This document shows positions 28,293 to 38,392 of a DNA stretch of 64,000 nucleotides, piece after piece. The stretch is from Bacteroidetes bacterium HGW-Bacteroidetes-5 (GTDB lineage Bacteria; Bacteroidota; Bacteroidia; Bacteroidales; UBA932): positions 2,046,001 through 2,110,000 of the forward strand of contig PHDC01000001.1 of NCBI GenBank assembly GCA_002842515.1, read 5' to 3'. The notes under the pieces are model-generated. The model was not told the DNA's origin and did no database searches. It saw only the letters and a program-made list of their open reading frames with translations. How positions within the stretch are numbered: position 1 is the first letter of the stretch; every line of letters starts with the position of its first letter. The position numbers and the translations under genes are program-made.

Positions 28293-28757
28293 ATGAATAG
28301 ATTATTATCTCTGGCGCTCATTTTCATTGTGGTTGCAACAAGCTGCTCCAGGCTGAGTGAAGTGAATGTAATGAATGTAGAGGTTAGGAGTTTTCAGCTT
28401 TTGAGCACATCCAAAGCCAACTTAGAGCTGGAGTGTTTAGTGCAAAATCCATCCAACAAAGATCTTATTCTTGTAGATGCAGATGGACTTCTTAAAAAAG
28501 GTGGAATTGATTTTGCAACAGCTACGCTTGTGAAGTCAGATACTATTCCTCCCCGTTCTCAGAGTTTATATAGGGCTGTTTTTCAAATAGATATCAAAGA
28601 TCCGCTTGCACTGCTGGCAATGGGGTTAAACATCTCAAAATGGAGCTATTCAGATTTCCGGATAGATGCCAAAGCGGTTGTAAAGTTATCCGGCGGAGGA
28701 AAAAGAACAATCAAGTTCAAAGATGTAATGCTTAAAGATTTGATAAATAGGCTATAA
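28293..28757 (+). CDS. Putative LEA-like lipoprotein
   Basis: Lipobox VATSC; LECLVQNPSNKDLILVDADGLLKKGG...PPRSQSLYRAVF. Confidence 0.6.
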   Translation: MNRLLSLALIFIVVATSCSRLSEVNVMNVEVRSFQLLSTSKANLELECLVQNPSNKDLILVDADGLLKKGGIDFATATLVKSDTIPPRSQSLYRAVFQIDIKDPLALLAMGLNISKWSYSDFRIDAKAVVKLSGGGKRTIKFKDVMLKDLINRL

Positions 28758-28772
28758 TAAAAAAGGAATATT

Positions 28773-29303
28773 ATGCTTAAAAGATTTGTGATAAAAGCGG
28801 CGCTCTTTTTTCTGATGACTGTTATCTGTAATGCAGCATTTGCTCAGATATCATCTGCAGGAAGCTCCACAGTTACAACTGACTCAACATTTCGGAGGGC
28901 TCCGGTTATTGACTCTTCATATTTGAACAGGGATATATTTGAACTTATTACCAGGCAGGCAATAAACGGCAGTGTGGTTAAGATAAAGCAGAGTCAGGAC
29001 ATTGTTACATCGATGCAAAACCATATTGCCAACGCATCACAAAAAAGAATCAACGGATATCGTATAAGAATTTTCTTCGACAATAAACAGGATGCCAGGG
29101 TAAAATCCGAAAGTATCAGCCAGGCATTCGCCGAAAGCTTTCCCTCGGTTGGAGTATACCGGACATATGATGCCCCATATTTTAAAGTTACTGTCGGAGA
29201 TTTACGCTCTAAGTCAGATGCAATGAAGATGCTTAAAAGATTGCAGGGAAGCTTTCCAAGTGCCTTTATTGTGAGAGAGCATATTAATTTTCCGCCGCTA
29301 TAA
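28773..29303 (+). CDS. SPOR domain-containing exported protein
   Basis: C-term GYRIRIFFDNKQDARVKSESISQAFAESFPSVGVYRTYDAPYFKVTVGDLRSKSDAMKMLKRLQGSFPSAFIV. Confidence 0.8.
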   Translation: MLKRFVIKAALFFLMTVICNAAFAQISSAGSSTVTTDSTFRRAPVIDSSYLNRDIFELITRQAINGSVVKIKQSQDIVTSMQNHIANASQKRINGYRIRIFFDNKQDARVKSESISQAFAESFPSVGVYRTYDAPYFKVTVGDLRSKSDAMKMLKRLQGSFPSAFIVREHINFPPL

Positions 29304-30254
29304 CTACCTTCTCCACCACTTCGGCTGGAATCTGCTTGCAAGTCTCCTGAGGGGAGTTATGTAACGCTCAATTTTCTCGGGATATATATCCGAAATGTTT
29401 ATCATTATTCCGGTCTCCTCAACCCCTCCGAATCCCTCGTTAATAGCTGTTCCGAACACCCTCATAGATGGGGAGAGATTCATATAGGAGTTGATAAGCG
29501 GCGGGATGTTCTCGCCCAAACCACGAATCTCCTTCGAGAGCTGTTTGTAGGACTCTTTATAATCTCCGTCAGTAAAGAGCTCCTTAAAGTAGGGGTTCTC
29601 TTTATCGTAATCCAGAGGCATTATTGGCTTAACCAAATCCTCCTTGTCCGAAAAATATTGATTCAAAAAGGTTAGCAGGGTATTTCTCGCCCTCGTATTA
29701 TATGAGGAGTACATTGTTACCTTTCCGAAGAAATATTTTATATGAGGATATCTAAGAACCAATGCGCCCAAGCCATCCCACAGGTTATCCAGAGCGTAGA
29801 GCCCTTTCCTTCTGATATTGGTGCTCTGGTAGTTTGGCTGAATAAAAGAGCGTCCCAACTCAATGGTGAATGGCAGATACTCTTCACGGAATTTCTCTGA
29901 AAATTCGAATAGTTCGCTGGTTGCCATATGGTGATACTCGAGTCCGGAGCACTTTATATATCTGTATCCTCCTAATATCTCGTGATCCTTAGGATCCCAT
30001 ACGATAAGCTGTTTATATGGATTTTTTGAATCTGTGTCAAACTCATCCATATCTACAGACTTGCCTGTGCCCCCGCCTGCCAGACGGAAAGAGATCTCCC
30101 TCAGCCTGGCTATCTCCCTCATAGTGTGAGGGGAGTCGTGTGCGGTTATCTCGTATAGTTTGTTGTCTCCCTTGCGGGTATTTCGTATAAATTTATCACT
30201 AGTGAGCTCATCTATGATAAGTTTACGATCTACCGGTAATATTACTGCTTCCAT
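29304..30254 (-). CDS. glsB: N-acyltransferase (GlsB/OlsB-like) for glycine/amino-acid lipids
   Basis: REIARLREISFRLAGGGTGKSVDMDEFD and ELGRSFIQPNYQ motifs; overlaps PlsC-like gene. Confidence 0.75.
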   Translation of the reverse strand: MEAVILPVDRKLIIDELTSDKFIRNTRKGDNKLYEITAHDSPHTMREIARLREISFRLAGGGTGKSVDMDEFDTDSKNPYKQLIVWDPKDHEILGGYRYIKCSGLEYHHMATSELFEFSEKFREEYLPFTIELGRSFIQPNYQSTNIRRKGLYALDNLWDGLGALVLRYPHIKYFFGKVTMYSSYNTRARNTLLTFLNQYFSDKEDLVKPIMPLDYDKENPYFKELFTDGDYKESYKQLSKEIRGLGENIPPLINSYMNLSPSMRVFGTAINEGFGGVEETGIMINISDIYPEKIERYITPLRRLASRFQPKWWRR

Positions 30255-31093
30255 AATTGATTTTTTAAAGTATATACCCTCTCTCTTATAATTTTATTCC
30301 ACTCCCCGGCAGATCTCCCGCAAGAGAGCTCCTGATATGTGAAAGGGTCCCCAATGTAAACATTAAATTCGGAGTTTTGTTGTCTAAACATCTCCCTTGG
30401 CAGCAGGATAAATTCGTAATTGAATTTGATACCTAGTCTCTTTCTTATATTTGCAATCTTATAGAAGAGACCGGAGTTTCGCCCTTCAAAAAAGACCGGA
30501 AGTATATCTCTTTGATGTTTTATTGCTTGTGAAATATAGCTTTTTTTCCATTCAAGATCTTCTATAACCCCGTTTGTAAGTCTTGAACAGAGCCCTGCAG
30601 GGAAAAATAAAACCTGATTACCGTAACTGTAGCTTTGAGTAATCATCTTAGCAATCTCTACGCTCTGTTTCCCGAATTTATTAACTGGTATGAATACCGG
30701 TTTGAGGGGCTCAATATTGTAAAGCAGGTCATTAACAACAAATTTTATATTGTCAAAAAATTTTCCGAAAAGATCTATTAAGACAACTCCGTCCAGCCCG
30801 CCCAGTGGATGGTTGGATGCAATTATGTAGTTTCCCTCTTTATTGAGTTTCTCCACACCGTGAACGATATATTTAATATTCAGCTTTTTGAGAGTGGCGT
30901 GAGCAAACTCGGCACCACTCAGATGGCCGTTTTCCGTTAATATCTCATTAATAAAATCCTGGCGGATAAGCCTCTTAAGCCAGTTTATAAAAAACTTGGG
31001 TATAACCTTAAGCAGCCTGGGGTTTTTACCCGCTATTACTCTCTCAATATCTATCCTCATTTTACCTTTGTTAGGCCCCCTAAATAGAGCCAT
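30242..31093 (-). CDS. glsA: O-acyltransferase (PlsC-like, GlsA-like)
   Basis: NYIIASNHPLGGLDGVVL (NHxxxxxD), LFFPAGLCSR. Confidence 0.75.
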   Translation of the reverse strand: MALFRGPNKGKMRIDIERVIAGKNPRLLKVIPKFFINWLKRLIRQDFINEILTENGHLSGAEFAHATLKKLNIKYIVHGVEKLNKEGNYIIASNHPLGGLDGVVLIDLFGKFFDNIKFVVNDLLYNIEPLKPVFIPVNKFGKQSVEIAKMITQSYSYGNQVLFFPAGLCSRLTNGVIEDLEWKKSYISQAIKHQRDILPVFFEGRNSGLFYKIANIRKRLGIKFNYEFILLPREMFRQQNSEFNVYIGDPFTYQELSCGRSAGEWNKIIRERVYTLKNQLWKQ

Positions 31094-31149
31094 TAGCCAA
31101 CTGCGAAGTTAAATAAAAATCATATCTTTGCATAAACGCTCCTATTAAT

Positions 31150-32556
31150 ATGTTAAAACAGGGACTACAACAAAAACTATTACAGAAGCTTTCTCCGCTT
31201 CAAATTCAGACCATCAAGCTTTTGGAACTTCCAACACTTGAACTTGAACAGAGAATTAAAAAAGAGCTGGAGGAGAATCCGGTTTTAGATGAAGTACCTG
31301 ACAGCGATGATATTGAAGATGCCCAGGGTGGAACAATCTCGTTGAGTGACTACTCAGTAGACGACCAGATTCCCTCATACAAACTATATACAAATAATCA
31401 AGGTAAAGATCTTCAGCCCCAATACAACACCTTCTCAGTAAAAGAGAGTTTCCATCAAAGCCTTCTTACCCAATTGGGATACAGTCAACTAGCAACTAGA
31501 GAGAAGACAATAGCTGCATTTATAATTGGCAGTCTGGACGACGATGGCTACCTCAGGCGTGACCTGGATTCGCTCTCGGACGATATAGTTTTCCGGCAGG
31601 GGATAGAGACAAACGAAAATGAGCTAGAGCTTATTTTAAAGAAGATTCAGGAGTTTGAACCGGTAGGCATAGGTGCAAGAGACCTGAGAGAGTGCCTTCT
31701 GCTTCAAATAAGATCTAACGAAGAATCAGAGAGTCAAAAACTTGCAGAGAAGATACTCGAAGAGCATTTTCAGGAGTTTACTAAAAAACACTATCAAAAA
31801 ATTATGTCCCGCCTATCAATCTCCGAGGAGCAGCTTAAAGGTGCAATTGAAGAGATTGTAAGGCTTAACCCCAGGCCGGGAGGGCAGATAGACGACTCGT
31901 TTGCAGAGCAGGCTCAGCAGGTGGTTCCCGATTTTATTTTGGAGTTTAAAGATGGCGAACTAATTATGTCGATGCCAAGATTCTCTGTTCCGGAGCTTAA
32001 AGTCAATAAAAGGTATGCAGATATGCTTCTAAGTTCTGCCAACTCAGACAGAGCAGGCAAGGAGGCAGCAACTTTTGTAAAACAGAAGCTGGACTCTGCA
32101 AAGTGGTTTATTGAGGCAATAAGGCAGAGGCACAATACTCTCTCAAACACGATGAATGCCATAATAGATTTCCAGAGAGAGTTCTTTATTGAGGGGGACG
32201 AAACCAAGCTTAGGCCAATGGTCCTCAAAAATATTGCCGAGAAGACACATCTGGACATCTCCACAATTTCCAGAGTGGTAAATTGTAAATATATTCAGAC
32301 TCATTTTGGAATATACCCTCTCAAGTACTTCTTCTCGGAGGGGTTGATGACAGATTCCGGAGAGGAGGTATCTACCCGGGAGATTAAAAACATTCTTGCA
32401 GAGAGTATAGATGTGGAGGATAAAAAGAAACCGCTCACAGACGAAGAGCTGGTCTTTGTTCTGCACAGTAAGGGATATAATGTTGCCAGAAGAACAGTTG
32501 CAAAATATCGGGAGCAGCTCAATATTCCAATAGCAAGGCTTAGAAAAGAGCTTTAA
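31150..32556 (+). CDS. rpoN: RNA polymerase sigma-54 factor
   Basis: LKQGLQQKLLQKLSPLQIQTIKLLELP, EFEPVGIGARDLRECLLLQ, RPMVLKNIAEKTHLDISTISRVVNCKYIQTHFGIYPLKYFFSEG, RRTVAKYREQLNIP (RpoN box region). Confidence 0.96.
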   Translation: MLKQGLQQKLLQKLSPLQIQTIKLLELPTLELEQRIKKELEENPVLDEVPDSDDIEDAQGGTISLSDYSVDDQIPSYKLYTNNQGKDLQPQYNTFSVKESFHQSLLTQLGYSQLATREKTIAAFIIGSLDDDGYLRRDLDSLSDDIVFRQGIETNENELELILKKIQEFEPVGIGARDLRECLLLQIRSNEESESQKLAEKILEEHFQEFTKKHYQKIMSRLSISEEQLKGAIEEIVRLNPRPGGQIDDSFAEQAQQVVPDFILEFKDGELIMSMPRFSVPELKVNKRYADMLLSSANSDRAGKEAATFVKQKLDSAKWFIEAIRQRHNTLSNTMNAIIDFQREFFIEGDETKLRPMVLKNIAEKTHLDISTISRVVNCKYIQTHFGIYPLKYFFSEGLMTDSGEEVSTREIKNILAESIDVEDKKKPLTDEELVFVLHSKGYNVARRTVAKYREQLNIPIARLRKEL

Positions 32557-32566
32557 ACAAAACAAT

Positions 32567-34204
32567 ATGAAAAGATTAATTCAGGGGATGATTCTTTTCA
32601 CCCTATTAAATGGCTGTACAATGAAAGAGCAGGCAGATCTTATTATTATCAACGCAATGGTCTACACTGTAGACAGTACATTTTCAAATTGCTCTGCAAT
32701 TGCAGTAAGAAACGGAATTATTCTCTCTACCGGAGAGGATGACCAGATACTTAACAAATACCGTTCTACAAATATTAAAGATCTTAAGGGTGCTCCCCTC
32801 TACCCGGGTTTTAATGATGCACATTGCCATCTTTTTGGACTGGGACTCTCTTTAAACCGTGTAGATTTAAGAGGAGCTGACTCCTTTGATGAGATACTTT
32901 TAAGGTTAAAAAAGAGGTACGACTCTATTCAGCCGAAATATCTTGCCGGAGACGGTTGGGATCAGAACCTTTGGGAGAATAAAGAGTTTCCGGACAACAA
33001 GAAGCTAAACGAACTCTTCCCGGATATTCCGGTTGTTTTGTCCCGTATAGATTTTCACGCAGTTATTGTGAATGATGCGGCTATAAAGGCTCTTGGAATA
33101 ACTCCGGGAGAGCCGTCAATTCCACCCGCAGAGGCGCTTCTAAGCGGAGGTAAATTCAAAGGGGTATTCCTGGAGAACACTGCAGATAGATTCAAAAATG
33201 TATTACCAGAGCCCGATGTATCTGAATCGCGCGGGATTTTACTGGCGGCACAGCAGGAGTGTTTCAGATATGGTCTTACCTCGCTCTCACACGCAGGTGA
33301 GTCACTAGGAGTGATAAACATTATGGAGAGTCTCTATAAAGAGCAACTGCTTAAAATACGGACAGATATCTGGCTAACACCAAACAACGAAAATCTCGAA
33401 AGATTTACCAAACCCTACAGAGATGAGAGGATGAGAATATCTGCAATAAAGCTCTATGTAGATGGTGCTCTGGGTTCCAGGGGTGCTCTGATGATTGAAC
33501 CATACAGCGACGCTCCATCTCAGAAGGGTATTAAGGTAATTACCAGAGAAGAGTTTGAACGGTTGTGTAAATGGGCTTACGAACACGGGTTTCAGGTTGC
33601 TACACACTGTATAGGCGATGCTGCCAACAGAGAGGCACTCACTGTATACTCCAAATTCCTAACACCGGGCAATAATCTTCGCTGGAGGATAGAGCACTCG
33701 CAGGTGATAGACGAAGATGATTTTGCACTATTCGGGAAGTATTCGATTGTGCCTTCCGTACAACCCACCCACTGTACATCGGATATGCTATGGGCAGATG
33801 AGAGACTAGGTTCAAGATTGAAAAACGCCTATGCCTATAAGAGACTCCTTGATGAGCTGGGATGGATTCCAAGCGGGACAGACTTTCCAATTGAACAGGT
33901 AAATCCTCTCTATACCTTCTTTGCTGCGGTATTCCGTAAAAACCTAGAGTTTGTACCTGAGGGCGGGTTCCAGATGGAGAGTGCACTATCCAGAGAGGAG
34001 GCGCTCAAATCTATGACCTTGTGGGCAGCAAAAGCCTCATTCGAAGATGGGGCTAAAGGTAGTATAGAACCCGGCAAATACGCAGACTTTGTGGTTCTGG
34101 ACAGAGATATTATGACAACAGAAGAGAAGATGATTCCCACCACCAAGGTGTTGATGACCTTTGTTGCAGGAGAGCTGGTTTATAATTACAATTTGCTACC
34201 GTAG
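32567..34204 (+). CDS. Amidohydrolase (YtcJ-like), lipoprotein
   Basis: NAMVYTVD, GFNDAHCHLFGLGLSLNRVDL, HGFQVATHCIGDAANR, PSGTDFPIE; lipobox LNGC. Confidence 0.92.
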   Translation: MKRLIQGMILFTLLNGCTMKEQADLIIINAMVYTVDSTFSNCSAIAVRNGIILSTGEDDQILNKYRSTNIKDLKGAPLYPGFNDAHCHLFGLGLSLNRVDLRGADSFDEILLRLKKRYDSIQPKYLAGDGWDQNLWENKEFPDNKKLNELFPDIPVVLSRIDFHAVIVNDAAIKALGITPGEPSIPPAEALLSGGKFKGVFLENTADRFKNVLPEPDVSESRGILLAAQQECFRYGLTSLSHAGESLGVINIMESLYKEQLLKIRTDIWLTPNNENLERFTKPYRDERMRISAIKLYVDGALGSRGALMIEPYSDAPSQKGIKVITREEFERLCKWAYEHGFQVATHCIGDAANREALTVYSKFLTPGNNLRWRIEHSQVIDEDDFALFGKYSIVPSVQPTHCTSDMLWADERLGSRLKNAYAYKRLLDELGWIPSGTDFPIEQVNPLYTFFAAVFRKNLEFVPEGGFQMESALSREEALKSMTLWAAKASFEDGAKGSIEPGKYADFVVLDRDIMTTEEKMIPTTKVLMTFVAGELVYNYNLLP

Positions 34205-34839
34205 GCAAGATCTCCGGCATCTCCAAGGCCGGGAACAATATACGCTTTAATGGTAAGCTCCTCATCAATAGCACCTACCCACAGGGTGGTCTTCTTATGA
34301 GGCAGATGTTTTGAGAGATACTCAATTCCATCTACGCTTGCAATGGGGCATATTATATGTGTGTGTTCTGGGCTTTCATTTTCACATAGCCTGTTATATG
34401 TAAGAACCAAAGAGGAGCCGGTGGCAAGCATTGTGTCTGTAAGCATCAGCACCTTTCCTCCTACGGATGGGCTGCTGGCGTACTCAAGATGGATTACAAA
34501 CTTATTATCTTTCCCGTACTTTCTGTAGGCTGCAATAAATGCATTTTGTGCCTTGTCAAAGATATTGAGCATACCGTGGTGTACCGGAAGGCCGGCTCTC
34601 ATAATACTTGCAATTACTATGTTGTCGTCTGTAGTATTGCATTTGGCTATTCCCAACGGAGTATGAACCTCTTTTGTGCTGTAATTTAGCACTTTGCTTA
34701 TTTCATATGCAAATACCTCTCCGATTCTCTCCAGATTCTTACGGAATCTCATACTGTCTTTTTGAGTTGAGGAGTCCCGGATCTCTGCTATAAAGTTGTT
34801 TAAAGCAGAGTTGTTCTGTCCCAGATTGATGATTTTCAT
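34186..34839 (-). CDS. upp: Uracil phosphoribosyltransferase
   Basis: SIMRAGLPVHHGMLNIF, LTDTMLATGSS PRPP motif, GLGDAGDLAYG C-terminus; start at internal Met. Confidence 0.93.
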   Translation of the reverse strand: MKIINLGQNNSALNNFIAEIRDSSTQKDSMRFRKNLERIGEVFAYEISKVLNYSTKEVHTPLGIAKCNTTDDNIVIASIMRAGLPVHHGMLNIFDKAQNAFIAAYRKYGKDNKFVIHLEYASSPSVGGKVLMLTDTMLATGSSLVLTYNRLCENESPEHTHIICPIASVDGIEYLSKHLPHKKTTLWVGAIDEELTIKAYIVPGLGDAGDLAYGSKL

Positions 34840-34882
34840 ATGTGAAATTTTAAGAAAAATTTGCCTCAAATATACAAATTAA

Positions 34883-35572
34883 TCAGATGATTCCATCGTC
34901 TGCAAAGCTAAAGTAACCGTCACCCGCTATAATCAGGTGATCCAGAAGCGATATGTCGAACAGGGATGCAGCCTCTTTAAGAATTTTTGTTTGTGCCTTA
35001 TCATTATCTCCGGGATATGGGTTTCCTGACGGGTGGTTATGAACCAGAATTATAGAACTAGCCAGCTTCTCCAATGCATTTTTGATTACAATTTTAACAT
35101 CTACGACTGTTGCAGAGACCCCGCCGATGCTGAGCCTCTCTTTTGTAATCAGTTTATTTGCCCTGTTAAGGTACATCACCCAACACTCCTCGTGACTGAG
35201 ATCCCGTAATATCGGGCTGATAATCTTTGCGGCGTATGCAGAGGATTGTATTTTGGGTTTATCTGTCTCCTGTGAGACAAGAAATCTTTTAAACACCTCG
35301 AAGACCGCAAGAATTGTTACTGCTTTTGTCGGCCCTACACCCTTTAACGCCCGAAGCTTTTCATACGAGAGTTTGGATAACTCTCTAAGATTATTATCTC
35401 CCAGCTGAAGAATCTTCCTGGAGAGATCTATTGCACTATCCTCCTTGGTCCCACTGGAGATTAAAATAGCAATAAGTTCTGCGTCACTCAGTGACGATGC
35501 CCCCTTATCTATAAGCTTCTCTCTTGGCCTCTCATCTTCGCGCCACTCTTTAATTGTAAGTCTCTTCTCCAT
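34883..35572 (-). CDS. radC: RadC/JAB-domain DNA repair-associated protein
   Basis: WREDERPREKLIDKGASSLSDAELIAILISSGT, HNHPSGNPYPGDND. Confidence 0.95.
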   Translation of the reverse strand: MEKRLTIKEWREDERPREKLIDKGASSLSDAELIAILISSGTKEDSAIDLSRKILQLGDNNLRELSKLSYEKLRALKGVGPTKAVTILAVFEVFKRFLVSQETDKPKIQSSAYAAKIISPILRDLSHEECWVMYLNRANKLITKERLSIGGVSATVVDVKIVIKNALEKLASSIILVHNHPSGNPYPGDNDKAQTKILKEAASLFDISLLDHLIIAGDGYFSFADDGII

Positions 35573-35573
35573 A

Positions 35574-35608
35574 ATAAAAAAAATGCTTCCCTAAAGTTGG
35601 GAAGCATC
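35574..35608 (-). terminator. Rho-independent terminator downstream of rpsT
   Basis: minus strand GATGCTTCCC AACTTTA GGGAAGCATTTTTTTT. Confidence 0.85.
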
Positions 35609-35637
35609 TTTAAATTGTCCGAGACAAATAGTAAAAA

Positions 35638-35892
35638 CTAATTTAATTTGTTAACAAAGGCAGCAATACCGCTTTTTAGATTTGCCGCTTTGTTTTTGTG
35701 AATTACATTAATTTTAGCCAATTTATCCAACATAGAGGATACTTTTGGTAACAAAGCTAATGCAGCGCTCTTATCCGTTGTGTTACGCAATGCTTTTATT
35801 GCGTTACGAGTGGTGCGTGCATAGTACTTGTTATGAACTCTGCGCTTTGCGCTTTGGCGCGCGCGTTTTTCTGCTGATGCGTGATTTGCCAT
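35638..35892 (-). CDS. rpsT: 30S ribosomal protein S20
   Basis: MANHASAEKRARQSAKRRVHNKYYARTTRNAIKALR. Confidence 0.96.
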   Translation of the reverse strand: MANHASAEKRARQSAKRRVHNKYYARTTRNAIKALRNTTDKSAALALLPKVSSMLDKLAKINVIHKNKAANLKSGIAAFVNKLN

Positions 35893-35910
35893 TTTGTCAA
35901 TTTTTTTTCG

Positions 35911-35982
35911 TAGTCCGTAGGGGAATCGAACCCCTATTGCAAGAATGAAAATCTTGAGTCCTAACCGTTAGACGAACGGACC
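35911..35982 (-). tRNA. tRNA-Glu (anticodon UUC)
   Basis: GGTCCGTTCGTCTAACGGTTAGGACTCAAGATTTTCATTCTTGCAATAGGGGTTCGATTCCCCTACGGACTA. Confidence 0.95.
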
Positions 35983-36078
35983 GTTCAAAATCTAGTAGAT
36001 CTTTCCGTTACAGAGCAGATCCCTTTCCGATCTTGGGAGGGCAAAGGTATATATTTTTTTTATTGCTGCAAAAAAATA

Positions 36079-37059
36079 TTAAAAAAATTCAAAAGAGTAA
36101 ATTAGTGACTCCACCTGACGAAGGTAGTTCCTCTTATCATATCGTGGAGCATATACAAAAGACTCAAGAGCTATAATATTCATATTCTCCTTATCAATAA
36201 AGAAATGACTCACGAAAGGGCCCCCCATAAAATCGTTCTGAACCTCCCATAACCCTCTTAGTTCGGCAAAGTCTCTTTTATTGTACCTTATCCACTTTAA
36301 TCCGCTCTCTTCCAGCATATTTGTGGTCATATAAGACTTTTCCACCTGCCCCGGAACATTTCTTCCGAGAATCTCATTTCTTTTGGCAATCAGGTTCTCT
36401 TTCAGGAAATCTGTACTATCCCTGTATGGGAAAGAGTAGATAAATATACCCTGATTGGTATACGTTGTCTCATATGAGATCCAGATAAAATCTTCTATCC
36501 TCTTCTTTAGACTATAACCTTTGGGAAAGTAGGGTGATCCTCCGAACTCATCGGTTACAACAGCTCTGAGGCTCTTCTCCTCATATCTTTTTGCGTTTTG
36601 GATGTTTCGGTTCCTCTCGGCCATCAGCATAGCTCCCCTGAGGCGCTCCTGATCACGGGCAATAATCTCTGATATCTGCAGCTCGTTTGAACCGGAGATT
36701 GTCACAACTATCTGCGGTGCTGCCCAGACATTCTCCTGCAGAGCTATTTTGGGCTCCTGTTGTGATTCGATAACCTTTACAATGATAATGTTTCTGTGTG
36801 TCTGAAATATGCTTGTAAATGCATTTTCCGGGATATTTACCAGTGTAAACAGAGGCTCTCTTTGAGGAAGAAACTGCTGATCTACCGCCAGCACACCTCT
36901 AAGGGCTACACCTGCCTCACTCTCCCAGTCCCCTTTGTTGATTACGACAACAACTTCGCCGGCTTTACCGCTGATATTTGGCATCAGCTGAGGTCCTCCG
37001 GTGCAGGAGTGCAACAGAGTTACCATACAGATTGCGAGCAATAGTTTAAATGACTTCAT
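36079..37059 (-). CDS. DUF4837-type lipoprotein
   Basis: Start at internal Met MKSFKLLLAICMVTLLHSC; NISGKAGEVVVVINKGDWESEAGVALRGVL. Confidence 0.75.
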   Translation of the reverse strand: MKSFKLLLAICMVTLLHSCTGGPQLMPNISGKAGEVVVVINKGDWESEAGVALRGVLAVDQQFLPQREPLFTLVNIPENAFTSIFQTHRNIIIVKVIESQQEPKIALQENVWAAPQIVVTISGSNELQISEIIARDQERLRGAMLMAERNRNIQNAKRYEEKSLRAVVTDEFGGSPYFPKGYSLKKRIEDFIWISYETTYTNQGIFIYSFPYRDSTDFLKENLIAKRNEILGRNVPGQVEKSYMTTNMLEESGLKWIRYNKRDFAELRGLWEVQNDFMGGPFVSHFFIDKENMNIIALESFVYAPRYDKRNYLRQVESLIYSFEFF

Positions 37060-37066
37060 ATCAAAT

Positions 37067-38392
37067 TTATTTAAAAAGTCTGTATATATCATTTCCAAAA
37101 GCCAGGAACATAATACCAAACAAAAAGAACATTCCTGCTATTTGAGCATATTCAAGGAACTTATCACTTGGCTTTCTTCCCGTGGCCATCTCATACAAGA
37201 CAAAAAGGATATGTCCTCCGTCGAGAGCCGGAATAGGGAGCAGGTTAAGTACGGCAAGCATTATTGACAACCACGCCGTAATATTCCAGAAGATATCCCA
37301 CTGCCAGCTGGATGGGAAGATTTTACCGATAGAGATAAAACTTCCGACAGACTTATAGGCCTCGGTTTTTGGAGAGAAGATGAGCCCCAGCTCCTTAAAG
37401 TAGTTTCCGATTGTAGCGGTACTCTTTTTAAAACCTGCTGGAATAGACCCGGCCAGAGTGTATTTCTGAGTCGTAACATTAAAGAACTTGGTTATATCAC
37501 CCTCAAGAACTATGCCGAGCTTACCCTCATTATCGATGGTAATGAGCTTTTCAAATGTCTCATCTCCACGGAGAATCCTTACCGGAACGGTGGTTCCACT
37601 CTTTTGAGATAAGATCTCCTGTACATCCTGAATAATAAAGGCATCTACGGAATCTATCGCAACTACTCTGTCTCCGCTGAGCAACCCTGCAGATGCATTG
37701 ACAGATGTGTCCGGAACTGCCGAAATCACAAACGGAACCCTTAGGGAGAACATACCGGGTGTCGATAAAATTGCAGGCAGATACACCGGGTCAATATTAA
37801 CCGTTACACTCTCTCCATTGCGTATAACCCTGGCACTTGTTGCCTGATTCCGGGCCAGAATAACCTGAAGCTCGTGAAATTTTACAACCTCATTATCGTC
37901 GAATGAGATAATTTTATCTCCGTTTTGAAATCCAATCTTGAGGGCGAGGTCATTACACTGAACACCGTAAACAGCATCGCTGTTTTTAAGATACTCCTCT
38001 CCCCAGGTAAGAAGTGTTGCAGAGTAGATAAGTATTGCCAGAATAAAGTTGAAGAAGACCCCTCCGAACATCACAAAGAAACGCTGCCACGCAGGTTTAC
38101 TGCGAAACTCCCAGGGTTTCGGCTCCTCATTCATAGCATCCTTATCCATAGACTCATCTATCATTCCGGATATTTTACAATAGCCTCCCAGTGGAAGCCA
38201 TCCGATACCGTACTCGGTATCGCTGTTGCGGGGTTTGAATTTTACAAGTGAGAACCAGGGGTCAAAAAAGAGGTAAAATTTCTCAACTCTAATCTTGAAA
38301 AGTCGTGCAAAGAAATAGTGTCCAAATTCGTGAACAAGTATCAGTATCGAAAGTGCCAGGATAACCTGGATTATTTTTAAAATTGTCTCCAT
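37067..38392 (-). CDS. rseP: RIP metalloprotease RseP (M50)
   Basis: LVHEFGHYFFARLFKIRVEKF, PDZ domains, NLLPIPALDGGHILF. Confidence 0.95.
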   Translation of the reverse strand: METILKIIQVILALSILILVHEFGHYFFARLFKIRVEKFYLFFDPWFSLVKFKPRNSDTEYGIGWLPLGGYCKISGMIDESMDKDAMNEEPKPWEFRSKPAWQRFFVMFGGVFFNFILAILIYSATLLTWGEEYLKNSDAVYGVQCNDLALKIGFQNGDKIISFDDNEVVKFHELQVILARNQATSARVIRNGESVTVNIDPVYLPAILSTPGMFSLRVPFVISAVPDTSVNASAGLLSGDRVVAIDSVDAFIIQDVQEILSQKSGTTVPVRILRGDETFEKLITIDNEGKLGIVLEGDITKFFNVTTQKYTLAGSIPAGFKKSTATIGNYFKELGLIFSPKTEAYKSVGSFISIGKIFPSSWQWDIFWNITAWLSIMLAVLNLLPIPALDGGHILFVLYEMATGRKPSDKFLEYAQIAGMFFLFGIMFLAFGNDIYRLFK

